Assembly: GCA_030998225.1 (NCBI GenBank)
Contig: JAPYXD010000715.1
Coordinates: forward strand, 2,976,001 to 3,040,000
DNA from: Diplolepis rosae
Lineage: Eukaryota; Arthropoda; Insecta; Hymenoptera; Diplolepididae
Length of the DNA: 64,000 nucleotides
Reading direction: 5' to 3'
Positions within the stretch are counted from its first letter, which is position 1, and every line of letters begins with the position of its first letter. Shown here in pieces: positions 43,942 through 56,164 of this stretch. The translations under genes and the position numbers were made by a program. The notes under the pieces were generated by a model. The model was not told the DNA's origin, did not search any database, and saw only the letters and a list, made by a program, of their open reading frames with translations.

Positions 43942-44290
43942 GATTGAGAAATGCAAATGTGTAAGATAAATGAATTTAATAATGAACTTTACGTAATAAA
44001 AGTTGCTCAAATTAATTAAAGTTGCATGAATAATGTAAACAGTATTTTTTAAAGCCTCTGATGTTATTCAATTGTCATTTTTTACTTTTGTACATGATGC
44101 GACTTTACCGACCGCCGTAACAAATCAAACAAATCATTTGGATTAAGAAATGCAAATGTGTAAAATAAATTAATTTAATAATGAAATTTACGTAATAAAA
44201 GTTGCTGATATTAATTAAAGTTGCATGAATAATGTAAAGTCTCTGATGTCATTCAATTTTCATTTTTTACTTTTATGCATGATGCGAATT
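43942..44290. repeat. direct duplication, two units of about 150-170 bp, 199 bp apart
   Basis: AAATGCAAATGTGTAA, TTTACGTAATAAAAGTTGCT, TTGCATGAATAATGTAAA and CTCTGATGT-CATTCAAT blocks recur in the same order at 43942-44110 and 44141-44290. Confidence 0.7.
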
Positions 44291-44511
44291 CATGGACCAC
44301 AGTCACAAATCCTAAAAAGTATTTTCTAAAAAGTATTGATAAATGATTTGGGGTAATTCAAAATACGCAAAATAAAAGAAACAATATTTATAATTTGACA
44401 TTATTTGTATTTGCATTATTTTGGATGATATTACCTCTAATATACAGATGTATATCCAATTGGAAATTGGAAGAACTTAAGATCATGTATCAACCATTAC
44501 AGCTGACTAAA

Positions 44512-44796
44512 TCAATAATATCAGTTTCCCCCCAGGATTCTCCCATAAAAATAAATTTTGTTATTTGAAAATTTAGGACATAATAAAGGTCATATTAGCG
44601 GATGTATGTAGACTTTAATTACTTTCAAACAATAAAAAATAATAATTCCTGTTTTACCGACACTAAAACTTATTTAATTGCTCAAAACTAATTAAAGTCT
44701 ACAGCCATCAGCTATTGTGTCCTTTATTATGTCCTAGAGTTTCAGCTGAGAAAATTCATTATTGTTGAAAAATTTCGGGGGAATTGATATTATTGA
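44512..44796. repeat. imperfect inverted-repeat element
   Basis: Left AATATCAGTTTCCCCCCAGG...TAGGACATAATAAAGG...AGACTTTAATTA is complementary to right TAATTAAAGTCT...CCTTTATTATGTCCTA...GGGGGAATTGATATT. About 285 bp foldback, non-coding. Confidence 0.6.
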
Positions 44797-44811
44797 GTCA
44801 ACAGAATTATG

Positions 44812-45150
44812 TCGAATTTACAAAAGAGCACGGTATACCATTAAAATGAATACAAGTGCGTCTCCTAAAACTAAAATCATATAAATGTGCAATTATACAT
44901 ACAATATCATTCAATACGAGTAGAGTTATGTTATTTTTATGTTTTTTTAGGAGATAATTGTGAATTTATATATTTTAGTTTCTATGTACATTTTATTTAA
45001 AATTACATTTCCCATTGATTTAATAAAATTAAGTTAGTTCTCACATCAAATTGATTAAGAATCTAATTCTAAATAAGATCTATATATATATCTATATATA
45101 TCTATATATCTATATATTGAATAGCGTGCTCTTTTATAAATTCAACACTC
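44812..45150. repeat. inverted-repeat element enclosing an AT microsatellite
   Basis: GAATTTACAAAAGAGCACG near 44815 is complementary to CGTGCTCTTTTATAAATTC near 45126. The (TATATC/TA)n tract at 45074-45118 lies inside. Confidence 0.55.
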
Positions 45151-45575
45151 TTCTGGAATGTAATTATTTGTTCCACGCAAATTGCTGTTCCATTCACGGA
45201 AGAGGCTATCTTCCGTTGCTTTTTGGTTAACTTGACATTCGTGTCTCGTTACATGAAATTGTATTGATTTCCTTTAATTGTCCTATTCCTATTCATTTTC
45301 CAATGAATTCTTTCCTTCATCACAGAAGATATCCTTGATTAATCCCTTCATTGTTTCCTAGAAATAAGTATTACTTTAGTAGAAGTTCAATCGTTTTTTT
45401 TCAGTTTTTCCTGTTCAACTTTTTCTATTACTATTTGGTGTTTTTCGTTTTTTATATTCATAGTTTTAAGAGATATTTTGGCGGCTCTTGATCGCTTCGG
45501 AAGAAGTTCAATCGTTTTTTCAGTTTTTCCTGTTGAATTTCTTCTCCCACTGTTCGGTGTCTAATACGCTGAAAA
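45151..45575. other. 5' flank of the Transib pseudogene
   Basis: AGTTCAATCGTTTTTT, CAGTTTTTCCTGTT and TCGGTGT blocks occur twice (45385-45440 and 45508-45560), a local direct duplication. No other signal. Confidence 0.45.
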
Positions 45576-47057
45576 ATGGATACTACAGTGGTACCAATTG
45601 AAGAGTTATGCAATATTTCAGTTCCGAATTCACGAATGAGTGACGAAGACTTATGCGCTCTCCTATTGGATCAAGTTCGGGAACGTCATCCTGTTGCAGA
45701 TGATCAAGTCAAAACAGTCACTGATAAACTATTGCGTTACTTCATCCATTCTTTTCGGAAGAATTGGAAATTGTGCTTTCACGATGGAGCCTTGTTCCAA
45801 ACCAGATATGCTGAATTGGATTCGGAAGAACATCACAATAAAAATGACTGAAACGATGATTGGTAGACGATCTCGAGAAGATTTTGAAGACAGCTCGAAG
45901 TCGACTAAGAAAAGGAAAGTGAAATCCATTCATGAGAATTATTCTGCGATTGAAATCCAACATGCTTTCCTTAGTAGTTTGAGAGCAGATGGAAGAATCA
46001 AATTGGCAAATAAAATAAGTCAACTCTTGAATGAACCAGAAGAAAATAAGGCTTTGACGAGTACAGTAAGATGCCAAACTTTCAAGGCATCAATATGAAA
46101 TCATTCGCTTGCAAGCGAAGGAAAAAAATGCAGACATTTATGTTCCTTACAGTAATCTGATGGATACAAAGAAAAGATGCTATCCTTCTGATTCGGCAAT
46201 GACAATCAATGACAAAGGTGCCACGATCAAACTACAACCACTTCTAGATCATATAGTAAATCGTTTGTTGCTGATTCCCGAAATTAAAACTTGTGTATTG
46301 GAAGAGAATATCAAATCGCTGAAACTTTCCTTGAAATACAAATCAAAGCACGTATAAGCAAAAGCTTCCTGGAGGAATGGCATCTGATGGTAGCCTTTTC
46401 ATGGTCTCAATGGTACCCATCATGTTGGAGTCAGAATCGAAAGAGATCTGGAAAAATCCTCACCCCGGATCTACAAAATTATGCACACCATTAGCGTATC
46501 AATACGCTAAAGAAACACCCGAATTGACGAGGTCTGAGATCGATCGAATTAAAGAAGAAATAAAATGTCTTAGGCCAACCAAAATCGCCTTCGGAAAATT
46601 CAGATGCCAGGTCAATCATAAGATACTACTTACTATGTTGGATGGGAAAGTAGCTCAGAATCTAACGAAAACGCCCAGTGCAGCAAGTTGTCACTTATGC
46701 AAAGCCAACCCTTCGGAGATGAACAAATTGGATAGAGTGATGCAGAAGCATGTGAATAAAGAGGATTATGAGCTTGGTCTTTCACCACTCCATGCTAAGA
46801 TACGTTTCATGGTTCTCATCCTCAACATAGCGTATCATTCAGCATTTCGCCTTTGGCAAGCGAGAACAGCAGAACAAAAAAGACTTGTAAAAGAGGCCAA
46901 ATTGAGGATCCAGAAAGAATTTCGGGAAAAAATGGGCCTGATAATAGACGTTCCTAAACATGGCGCTGGAAACTCAAATGACGGGAACACAGCACGTAGA
47001 TTCTTTAGAGGTCCTGAACTTACATCGAAAATCACAGGTGTTGATGTGAATATTAAT
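45576..47057 (+). pseudogene. Transib transposase (RAG1-core related), broken and 3' truncated
   Basis: The N-terminal frame starts at ATG 45576 (DTTVVPIEELCNISVPNSRM), then frameshifts near 45770 and 46095. From 46377 an open frame of over 220 codons shows LFMVSMVPIMLESESKEIW, KILLTMLDGKVAQNLT (second catalytic Asp, as in RAG1 D708), SCHLCKANP (zinc-binding CxxC), LSPLHAKIRFMVLILNIAYH, and PKHGAGNSNDGNTARRFF. This order is the signature of Transib/RAG1 transposases. The block with the first catalytic Asp appears deleted near 46350-46380, and the last catalytic Glu region is missing because the sequence switches to hAT arm at about 47058. Confidence 0.8.
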
Positions 47058-47556
47058 ATAATTAAGTAATACATAAATTATATCTAATTATACAATCGAA
47101 ATTATAAAATAGAGTTTCTTCTCGGGTATAAGGCAACATTGAAAAAAATTTCATTCAAATAAAATACTCAGAAAACTAATACGTAATATTATTCACATAT
47201 GAATTTCATTATAAAACTGTGAATAAAAGGTTTCAGTATTCAAAAAAACCAAAATTACATCTAAATTTGTATACGAAATTACATTTCACGATTTCTCTTA
47301 TATAAAATACAAATATAAAATATTCATTTCAAATAAAATAGTTTAAAAAAAATTTTATAGTACGTGAATCAACTATATCAATTAAGAAATTAAGTGGAAA
47401 ATATTTTGTTTAAAAAAAATAAGAAATAAGAAATTAAGGTTGAAAATCTACATTCATAATTACATGGTGATAATAGATAAAAATTCTATACGATGTTGTT
47501 AATAATGGGCTTTAGGGTCCAGAAATGATAAGTCAGGAAGTCACATACTTTCAAAC

Positions 47557-47585
47557 ATTTCGACTCTAATCTGAGTCCTCATCAG
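47557..47585 (-). ncRNA. hammerhead-like motif, copy 2
   Basis: Minus-strand CTGATGAG, stem GACTC/GAGTC with loop AGATTA, then GAAAT. The copy at 33200-33250 differs by C to A in the loop only, leaving the stem and core unchanged. Confidence 0.5.
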
Positions 47586-48545
47586 AGATCTTTATTTCTA
47601 AAATTTTAAAACAGTGGATAAAATATTGCACAAATGAGCTTTATTTTAAAATAAACTTTGGTAATGTAAAAAATGTAAAAAAATGTAAAATATAGTGAGA
47701 AATTTTACATATAATTTTACAGAAAGCATCGGTAAATTATCTAAAAATTTCCTTAGGAATAACAATAGAACTAACAATGAACTAAAAAATTTAGGCAGAA
47801 TTTCAGGAAATTCTGTTACTTTTTAGTAAATTTATGAAAAAAATTTTTTTTTTAAACTTCAGTTCCAAAGTGTTGAATATTCTGTATATCTTTCCCTGGA
47901 AATACTGATACTTGTAATAGAAATAATTTTACGTTTTGGTAACTGAATTTCAATGCACTTACATGCAACTGAAAATTCATCCACATGCAAATGAAACTCG
48001 GTTACAGTGACGCAATTTTATGATAATTTTATAAAAGTTCTGTTACAGTTTGGTAGTTTTTAAGATACATTTTTTGAAAATTCAGTTGAGATCCATATAA
48101 TATTAAGAGAACTTTTTTTTATCTATATATATATATATTTGTATATATATAAATTCAGTACATTTCCAAGAATTTCACATAATCTCAAAAATGTTTATAT
48201 TAGGCGAATGTTTTTCAGATATCAATAAAATTCCATAGTCAATAAATGTTTAGAATTTCAAGTTAAGTTAGGTATTGATTGGAAATTTAGTAGCTTTGTT
48301 AGTTGACTATTTTAATCATAAAATTCTTCATTTTCGTAGATTTTTCAATTTTTTAATTAAAAATCTATGCATAGGCCACAAAAACGTGAGGTGAAAATTT
48401 TATATCATCAGCTACAATAAAACAGTAATTTTAATTTTATTGTGGTAGGGCCCTAGCTGTTCTGCCCTGTCAGTAATTAGGTGCTGATGCACTTTTTCAA
48501 AAATTTGCGATAAGACGAAAGCGAAAAAATAGAAGAAGATATATT

Positions 48546-48583
48546 TGGGATGCTTAATTAACGTGAGTCCCCTTGCCTCTCAC
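48546..48583 (-). repeat. shared motif, copy in third hAT
   Basis: Minus-strand version of the block at 27694-27731, with one change in AAGCACCCC (AAGCATCCC). Confidence 0.65.
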
Positions 48584-48955
48584 ATAACTCAAGGCACATA
48601 AAAAGGAATACACTTTTGGTCACTTGTAAATGGATGCTAATAGATGTCTTTTACCAAGATATTAAACATGATAGATAAAATCAATTAAACAATTTTTTGG
48701 AAGTGCAGGGGTTTGAACTCGCATATGCTGCGTATCAGCCAATTACCTTCACCATTCTAATAAGATCGTTAATAAATACTATTAATTTACGGACATTATA
48801 TAATTAGGACGACATGTTTGCCCAAATTTCTGAAAAATGATTATTTATACATTGCATTCAGAGAAATATTTTTCAGAATTGGCTACAATCTTGCATACAA
48901 TTTTAAAGTGACATGTTTGATAACATGTTTGCTATTATATTGACCCAAATTCATA

Positions 48956-49723
48956 GAATTATTTTCATTTCTCATTATTTTGGCATAGGGTCAGATTCTT
49001 TTTATTTTCTTTGAATAAAATTTTCACTATTAGGTACAAAAATACTCAAAAATTAAGCAAGGCAAACGTTTCGGCCACATATGGGGGCCCTCTTCAGTAC
49101 CATAAATTCAAAGATTAATTCAAAATTTCTGTAAAACGCAGATAATTAAAATAAGCATTATCATAGAATTAAAAAACTTATCTCATAGCTTGCAATTCAA
49201 AATGAAGTAGTCCAGTATGCAGCATCACGATCATTCTGTGAGAGATTCCGGTAACAAAGTTTCCACGTAAAGTTTTTAAAAATGTAAACCTTGTTCGCGT
49301 TTTGCCATTGATTACCAATTTGGCATCGTTCTTTAATAAAAAAAATTTTTCAAATTGCGGTCGGTTCGTGTGAAAGTTTTTTATGTTTTCCGCGGTTTAT
49401 TTGTTATACGGTTTTTTATTCACAGTGAACTCTAAATATTTTTTCAATTCGTGATGCTGCATACTGGACTACTTCATTTTGAATTGCAAGCTATGAGATA
49501 AGTTTTTTAATTCTATGATAATGCTTATTTTAATTATCTGTGTTTTACAGAAATTTTGAATTAATCTTTGAATTTATGGCACTGAAGAGGGCGCACATAT
49601 GTGGCCAAAACGTTTGCCTTGCTTAATTTTTGAGTATTTTTGTACCTAATAGTGAAAATTTTATTCAAAGAAAATAAAAAGAATCTGACCCTATGCCAAA
49701 ATAATGAGAAATGAAAATAATTC
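48956..49723. mobile_element. 768-bp foldback element with hammerhead-like motifs in both arms
   Basis: Arms 48956-49230 and 49449-49723 (275 bp each) are near-perfect inverted repeats around a 218-bp centre. Each arm carries a CTGAAGA ... GGCC(G/A)AAAC block. A related single arm plus centre lies at 53095-53310. Inverted terminal segments with hammerhead cores resemble the pseudo-LTR organisation of Penelope-like elements, but no RT is present. Confidence 0.65.
49068..49097 (-). ncRNA. hammerhead-like motif in left arm
   Basis: Minus strand: CTGAAGA (fits CUGANGA), a stem GGCC/GGCC enclosing CCCATATGT, then CGAAAC. The mirrored right-arm copy at 49582-49611 has C(A)AAAC in place of CGAAAC and GCGCAC in the loop, so only the left one keeps the core. 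Confidence 0.45.
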
Positions 49724-51253
49724 TTGCATACAATGTTATACATTATATAATGAGAACTATTATTTTTCGCTTTCGTCTTATTAAAAATTTTTGAAAAAGT
49801 GGATCTGCACCTAATTACTGACAGGGAAAAACAGCTAGGGCCGTACCACAATAGAATTAAAATGTCTGTTTTATTGTAGCTGATGATTCAAAATTTTCAC
49901 CTCACGTTTTTGTGGCCTATGCATAGATTTTTAATTAAAAAATTGAAAAATCTACGAAAATGAAGAATTTTATGATTAAAATAGTTAACTAACAAAGCTA
50001 CTAAATTTCCAATCAATACATAAGTTAACTTGAAATTTTAAACATTTATTGACTATGGAATTTTATTGATATCTGAAAAACATTCGCCTAAGATAAACAT
50101 TTTTGAGATTATGTGGAATTCTTGGAAAATTCTCAGTAAAATTTAAAGTCAATAAATATTTGAAGATTTGAATCAATATATTAATTAAAACATGTTTCGG
50201 TTTTATAAATTTGATCAAATGCATCAATTAGAAAATGTTGCCTATGTGTAAAGCATTGCTTTTTTTCATTGAAGAGTCTATGCATATAAGCCACTAAAAC
50301 GTAAAATAAGAACATTTTTATCTATTATCACCATGTAATTATAAATTTAGATTTTCAACCTTAATTTCTTATTTCTTATTTTTTTTAAATAAAATATTTT
50401 CCACTTAATTTTTTAATTGATATAGTTGATTCACGTACTATAAAATTTTTTTTAAACTATTTTATTTGAAATAAATTTTTTATATTTGTATTTTATATAA
50501 GAGAAATCGGGAAATGTAATTTCGTATACAAATTTAGATGTAATTTTGGTTTTTTTGAATACTGAAACCTTTTATTCACAGTTTTATAATGAAATTCATA
50601 TGTGAATAATATTACGTATTAGTTTTCTGAGTATTTTATTTGAATGAAATTTTTTTCAATGTTGCCTTATACCCGAGAAGAAACTCTATTTTATAATTTC
50701 GATTGTATAATTAGATATAATTTATGTATTACTTAATTATATTAATATTTTATTTTTCAAACTCCAATATCATATTTTATCATTCTTCAATATATAATAT
50801 TCTCGACATAATTTTGTAATTGAATTATTTGATTTGCATAGCTAACAAATATAGAAATTGATATTTCGTTTTGAAACTTTGAAAATTTATTGAGTTTAAA
50901 TTTCAATAGAAAATCATTTTTTAAGTCTTTAAATTATCCTAAAATTCAAAATAAAATGTTTAGATATTCATTTTAAGTGAATGTTTTCAAAAATATCAAA
51001 GAAAGAAAGGTAATATCTTAAATGATATATTTGTAGATTTTAAATTTGTCGTCTGCTTCGCGCCACTTTGACACGAAGTCGACAGAAACATAATTTTCGA
51101 TCTTGGCTCTACAGACGAAAGCGTGAAATCGAAGCGAGGAAGTGGGGGACACACCGACACGGCGCGCTTGATTGTGTGTGCTCCCACATGGGAGCGTGGT
51201 GGGGGCCGCCAGCTCCCACGATCTGGGATCACTGCTTTCAGCTTCGACTGCTC

Positions 51254-52625
51254 TTTTTTACATTCTCATCATGGATGAGAAGGTATTGGTTTTATGTGAA
51301 AAATGACTCGAAATTTTCATCAAATCTTTACGTTTTGAGACCCCCTGAGTCAGAGAAATGGGTTTTTACGAAAGTGTCTGTCTGTCAGTCTATCTGTCTG
51401 TCCGTAGTATGTCGTGTGCGGCATAACTCTCGATAGAATTATCAGATTGAATTGAGCTTTGACACACTTTATCCGAGCAGAAAAAGTAAGGACAAGTTCG
51501 TTAACCAGCCACATCCAATCAAAATTGAGGGATTGAGCACTACTTTTGTGTTTTTGGAAATAAATCTTTGAAAAAATCAAAAATTTCAATACTGGTTTTT
51601 GATAGTGCTCATAAATCTCTACAAATTATCCTGATAACATTTTTTGATTAAATTAAAATTAGAAATGTTACAGCATATTCAAATTCGAAAAAAGTCAACA
51701 TCAAAATTCCATTTTCCAGTTAAATTATACGAGATACGAAAAAACGTTGTAATACAATATTATTTTCTACATAAAGACCTACAAATTTGAACTGTAACAT
51801 TTTTTCATAAGAAGCATATTTTTCTTTTTAATTCAAAAAGAACTATTGAAAATCCAAAATTCAATTTTTTAACAATCATATGTGAAATACGAAAATAACG
51901 TAAGAATACAAAGTTGTTCGTTTCAAAAAGATCTACAAATTTTGTCTCACACAGTTTCTGATAAAACATATATTTTTCGTTTCAATTCCAAAAAATACGA
52001 TTAAAATTCAAAAATTCCATTTTTTCGACAAAATATGTGAGATAAAAAAAAACGTTTAGATGGAAAATTGTTTGCCTAAATGAGGTCTAAAAATTCTCAT
52101 TAAGACTTTTCGGGACAGGATGTATATTTTATGTATTGATTTTTAATATTAAAAAAATTTGATTTTTTTCACCAAAATATGTGAGATACGAAATAAGCGT
52201 TGTTCTGCAAAATCGTTTCCTTAAATAAAGTCTACGAATGTTTTTTCTTTTTGAGAGATTTGGAAGAAAATAAATTATTTTAATCATGTAATTTATTAAA
52301 AAGTTACTGAAATGTATACAGAAAATCGAGCGCGAAGGGCGAGCGCCACGATGAGAATGTGTTCCTTAAGGCTGATAGAGCCTTAAGTAAATTGAATTTC
52401 CTGTTTCATTCAAATTCAAAAAGAAATTGAGTGACTTTGAGAAAATGTGTAATTCACATCATCTGTAATATTATTATAAAATTGGTTTGAGCTCCAGTAT
52501 CAAATTATAATAAATAAACTTAAGTGTATGCGAAGAGCACAAGACCGAGCGCGAAGCGCGAGGTCCAGAAAGAACGGAGCGCGAAGCGCGCGATGAGAAT
52601 GTGCCCGCCAAGCGGGCAGATTTTT
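51254..52625. repeat. insect repeat with GCGAAGCGCG modules and inverted ATGAGAATGT ends
   Basis: Starts with a TTCTCATC-ATG-GATGAGAA palindrome near 51266-51284 and contains a TGTCTGTC/CTGTCTGTCCGT tract (51380-51410). It finishes with two related modules, each GAGCGCGAAG...GATGAGAATGTG followed by a hairpin: CTTAAGGCT/AGCCTTAAG at 52365-52387, and GCCCGC/GCGGGC near 52603-52617. No coding sequence. I recognise the style as a dispersed insect repeat but cannot name it. Confidence 0.45.
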
Positions 52626-53094
52626 TTCTATTATCTTTCTGTATTTCGAAGTGACAGTACGAACACTACTAAACTGGACGAACACACAAGACAGAACGGC
52701 GTTTCTCCTCACGGCTCAGCTTCACGTTCCACGTTCCATGGCCGGGAAGTGCTGCCATCTCATGTTCTTTACCAAACCCTCTTATTATGGAACTGGCCGC
52801 CCCGCACCCCTCTCATCGCTATTAATTTACTTGTAATATTCATTTATTGATTAAGATCTACTCCCGGCCAGAAAACTGACAATATGGAGGAGTCTTCTTT
52901 CATTTGGTTCTTTTGTTACCGATTTCCAGTCAATCTACAGCGTGATAGGCAGAAGTCGAGCGGCGAACGGTCATTTACTTCATTGGCTGGCCGCCATTAC
53001 CCTAATTTAAAAAAAATTTCAGTCAGCAAAGTTACATGTCCAAAGTCGGTTTTCAAAACAATTCAGATCGATCGGTGAGAAACTACGGTAACAA
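52626..53094. other. no gene seen
   Basis: Short open frames at 52524-52850 and 52884-53078 carry no recognised motif. Confidence 0.4.
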
Positions 53095-53310
53095 CATCCT
53101 CAAATAAAATTTCCGGTCGGTTTGATTGCAAATCTCTAAGTTTTTTTTTTATTTTATCCGGTTTTTCATACGCAGTGAACTCTACATATTTTATTAATTT
53201 GTGTTGTTGCATACTGGACTTCTTCATTTTGAATTGCAAGTGATGAGATAAGTTTTTGAGTTCTATGATTATCCTTATTTTAATTATCTCGTATGTTGAC
53301 GTTGGCATGT
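53095..53310. repeat. partial copy of the 48956-49723 foldback family
   Basis: CAGTGAACTCTA, TGCATACTGGACT, TTCATTTTGAATTGCAAG and GATGAGATAAGTTTTT blocks match 49425-49555 in order. The outer arm with the hammerhead-like core is missing. Confidence 0.6.
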
Positions 53311-53403
53311 AGAATTGTTTTAATTCTTACCCAAATAATATTGCCAATATTAAATGTAAAAGAAATTCAAGATAGAGCAAGTCTAAAACCATCTACCATA
53401 TAG

Positions 53404-53652
53404 TTTATTTACTCAAAACTGAAAAGTCCGATAAAAATTCATGAAAAAATCTCAATCACCAATTACAAAGAATTGGGTACACTCCAAAGTCAAAATTCGC
53501 ATGGATACAAAGACAAAAAAGCAAAAGTCTTCAGTTCTGAGCAGATCAACTTGTTTTTGCAAACTGCCCCGGATGAAACTTATCTAGCAATACAAGTTAG
53601 AAACAAGCTCACACGACCAAAATTCTCAAAAAGCAACAAAATAATTGTATAA
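53404..53652 (+). pseudogene. tyrosine recombinase (Crypton-like) N-terminal fragment
   Basis: An open frame from 53404 to TAA 53650-53652: SPIKIHEKISITNYKELGTL, then KAKVFSSEQINLFLQTAPDE and TYLAIQ. The S-x-EQI-x-x-FL-x-x-APDE-x-YL block is the conserved N-terminal region of the insect recombinase family. The similarity stops at LAIQ, followed by CAA|GTTAGA, which could be a splice donor at 53595/53596. The next expected residues (VV-x-IFG-x-x-GACR) are what opens the separate fragment at 37784. No catalytic residues are in this part. Confidence 0.65.
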
Positions 53653-55410
53653 AAATTCTACAAAACAGTATACAAATGAAAAAGAAAAAAATATATTTTT
53701 AGTAGTACAATATAAATATGTATTGAATTACATTTTTTTTATTTACATTGCATAAAGGAAGAAAACTCCCAAATATCCGTAGTTGAATACAGACGGACTT
53801 GACAGAAATAAAGAAAACAGGAGTAAATTCATGCGAAATAGTACAGAAAAGAACCCATGTTTTAGTTTTATAAATCCTACTTTTTGATTGGAATTTGATA
53901 GAATTTATTATTTTGTTTCTAATAATATGCAAGTTGCTAAAATTTGGTTCAGTTATAAAAAGAGACATTTGGTCTGATCAATTACTGCATGAATTCGTAT
54001 ATGATACTCAGCTATTGTACTCTAAAATCGCTATGACATTCAACATTTATCTTTTGCTGCATTTTGCACGTAATGTTTAAAATTGGGGATCCCTGTACAG
54101 GTATTTTGCATTCGCGTTTGAGGCAGGAAATCTTAATTTATAGAGGATTGTTCATGCTGCAGTAGGTGCATGTCAACAAATCTGTCGCAAAATCATTTCG
54201 AAATGGACGAAAAGTAGAAACTCGGAATGCTTTCGGAAATCGGCGTAAGATAGTAAAAAGAACTACCTCGAATAAAGTTGCCGAGATAGCCGTCATACTT
54301 CAAACACCAAGCGGAGACTTTCCAACGGACAGTAATTATTTTTATATCTATTTATCGAACCCAGAACAGACTATTTTGAGCCGGTAGGTTTGCACAAATG
54401 TAAACACAGCCATGAATTTTGAAAAAAAAAACATAATGCGATGTGATACAAAACAAATCTACGCAGTCTAATTTTGGGGAAGGTTCCCTACTCCCAAAAA
54501 TAATGTGTTTTAGATATTCTGGACTTTAATTGTGTCATTGAGTATGAAGTTGGAAGTTTCTTATGTATGAATTTTAACATTTATTGAAATATTTTTGACA
54601 CTTTGCATTGGAATTTGTTTTTACTTTGTACATTGTGGATCTACACTATTATTCTCTCGACTAAGCTTTGAAAATAATCATCTTTTGTATAGCATTTTGT
54701 GAAACCATGGATAAGTAAAAAATTCGTGCAATCTTAGAATATGAGTTTCGTTAATTATCAAATATTAGTCCAAATTGTAATTTAAAAAAAAAATTTGAAT
54801 ATGAGCTAGTCCAGAGCGTCTCAAATCGAAAGAGGGCGTGAGACCATGTACGATGAGGTTCTAACGGCGTTCTCCTGATAAATCGATACAGAAGAACTAC
54901 CCTGAAGTGTTGATCTATTATCTGCTGTTACACGTAGTGTCTCACCTTTAGGAGGTCCTGAAACCAAAGTGATTCTTTGGGACAAATTTTGATTCCCATT
55001 TTTTCAGGAGGTCCCCTACCTTAATTAGATTGATTAATTACAAGTCATTTAGCCCTTTATTTACGCGATTTACTAGGGTATTTATATGCGTATTGATAGC
55101 ACATGAATTCGTGCTTATAATTATGTTGTTTTCGTTTGTATAGAGCGTATTAACCAAGCTGTAAATGCATAGATAAAAATTCACGTATGTTAGAAGAAGA
55201 ACGCGTACCGTCGATTGAAAAGGGATAATATGTCTCCGCTAGACGCGTTTCGCCCAGTGGGAAATCGTTCCATGCGTCTTCGTATTCGCGTTCTTAGAAG
55301 TTTTGAATCTGTATATGGACTAAATCTAAGTTTATTCTTTCTGATTATAGATTTGAAATGATCAGGAAACATGCAATACCGAGATTAAAATAAAAAAATC
55401 AATTTATAAA
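53653..55410. other. no gene called
   Basis: A 73-codon frame at 54166-54387 follows CTGCAG and is basic (SVAKSFRNGRKVETRNAF), but I recognise no family. The rest is AT-rich and featureless to me. Confidence 0.35.
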
Positions 55411-55578
55411 TAGAATAGTGGTAAAATTAACACAAAATTTTGGAATTTGACATTGAAAACACCACAATATCATCTACTATCAAACCCAACAGAAAAACGT
55501 AATAGATCAATAGAAACATCAATTAAAGCATATTTAGAAAAAAATCACAAATGTGATGAATATTTAGATGACTTATAA
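55411..55578 (+). pseudogene. gypsy integrase core fragment
   Basis: An open frame ending at TAA 55576-55578 with KINTKFWNLTLKTPQYHLLS, then NPTEKRNRSIETSIKAYLEK. This matches the end of the Ty3/gypsy integrase catalytic core: the Glu in NPTE is the third residue of the D,D-35-E triad. The first two Asp and the zinc domain are absent, and the frame ends shortly after at the junction with LINE sequence at 55579. Confidence 0.6.
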
Positions 55579-55893
55579 TTGGCCATTGGAGCTAGTGGGA
55601 CTGTCCGTCATCTCATTCCTCGAATCGAAGTCGAGATTACTGATATAGAACCCGGCACAGAAGTTGAAGACACCGAAGCCGCTGTAAAAAGCTTTTTCGA
55701 GCATGCGCCGGAGTTGGAGCTCGGGGTTTCTCCAACAAAGAGTCCATACAGATTGCAGGGTCCGTAGGAAAACGACAATAAATCGCTGCCAGAAGTAATG
55801 CCTAACGGCGGTTCCGGGGTGGGATCTCATGACCTAGAGACAGGGAGGGAGTTTTGGTGAGTAGGGCTTCGAGAAGCAGCAGAGTCCCACACA
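55579..55893 (+). mobile_element. second ORF1-plus-tail LINE fragment
   Basis: ASGTVRHLIPRIEVEITDIE, then FFEH and GVSPTKSPYR correspond to 4690-4850 (minus). Here a TAG at 55765 closes the frame early and ORF1's zinc-knuckle part is missing. The same 3' tail follows directly (AATGCCTAACGGCGGTTCC, GACCTAGAGACAGGGAGGGA, GTAGGGCTTCGAGAAGCAGC). The first copy has the same arrangement with no ORF2. The tail ends near TCCCACAC at 55893 without an A-run. Confidence 0.65.
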
Positions 55894-56092
55894 AATATTA
55901 TATATATACTGCAACAAATATTATATAACAAAAATGTTATTATTATCGGAGGATCACTAGTCACGTATCAGATAGGATACGTTGTCGACAGGTGTCCTCG
56001 TAGGCAATTTTAAACTCTTATATCGCAAATAACGCAAATGAATTCAATATTTAAAGAATTTGAAAATCTTTCTGTGGAAAAAAGACGCTTTT

Positions 56093-56164
56093 GACTGCGC
56101 TGGGATTCGGGCCCCAGGTCTTTCGATTGCAGGTCGACTGCTCTATCCACTGAGCTACACAGGC
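56093..56164 (-). ncRNA. tRNA-Ala-like body in repeat
   Basis: On the minus strand the acceptor stem pairs at 6 of 7 positions (GCCTGTG with CGCAGTC), with D-stem GCTC/GAGC, anticodon stem TCGA/TCGA with loop CCTGCAA (anticodon TGC), and T-stem CTGGG/CCCAG with an 8-nt loop. A- and B-box sequences are good. The weak anticodon stem, 8-nt T-loop and repeat context argue for a tRNA-derived repeat over a working tRNA gene. Confidence 0.55.

Larger units (their letters stand above)
47058..51234. mobile_element. third giant hAT copy, inverted and left-truncated
   Basis: Same family as 24535-34169 but in the opposite orientation: its right arm (about 49750-51234) matches 24535-25990 and ends GGGATCACTG at 51234. 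Its left arm starts abruptly at 47058 inside the family sequence (AAGTAATACATAAATTATAT), lacking the outer 500 bp or so, so no TSD can be read (the right flank is CTTTCAGC). The centre contains a 768-bp foldback insertion and the shared motif at 48546-48583. No transposase. Confidence 0.75.

Noticed and set aside
45074..45118. AT-rich tract as a replication origin or promoter
   Set aside because: Simple (TATATC)n/(TA)n microsatellite inside an inverted-repeat element, with no supporting signal.
51380..51410. CTGT/CTGTC tract as a CRISPR-like or regulatory array
   Set aside because: It is an irregular short-period microsatellite within a dispersed repeat; no spacer structure.
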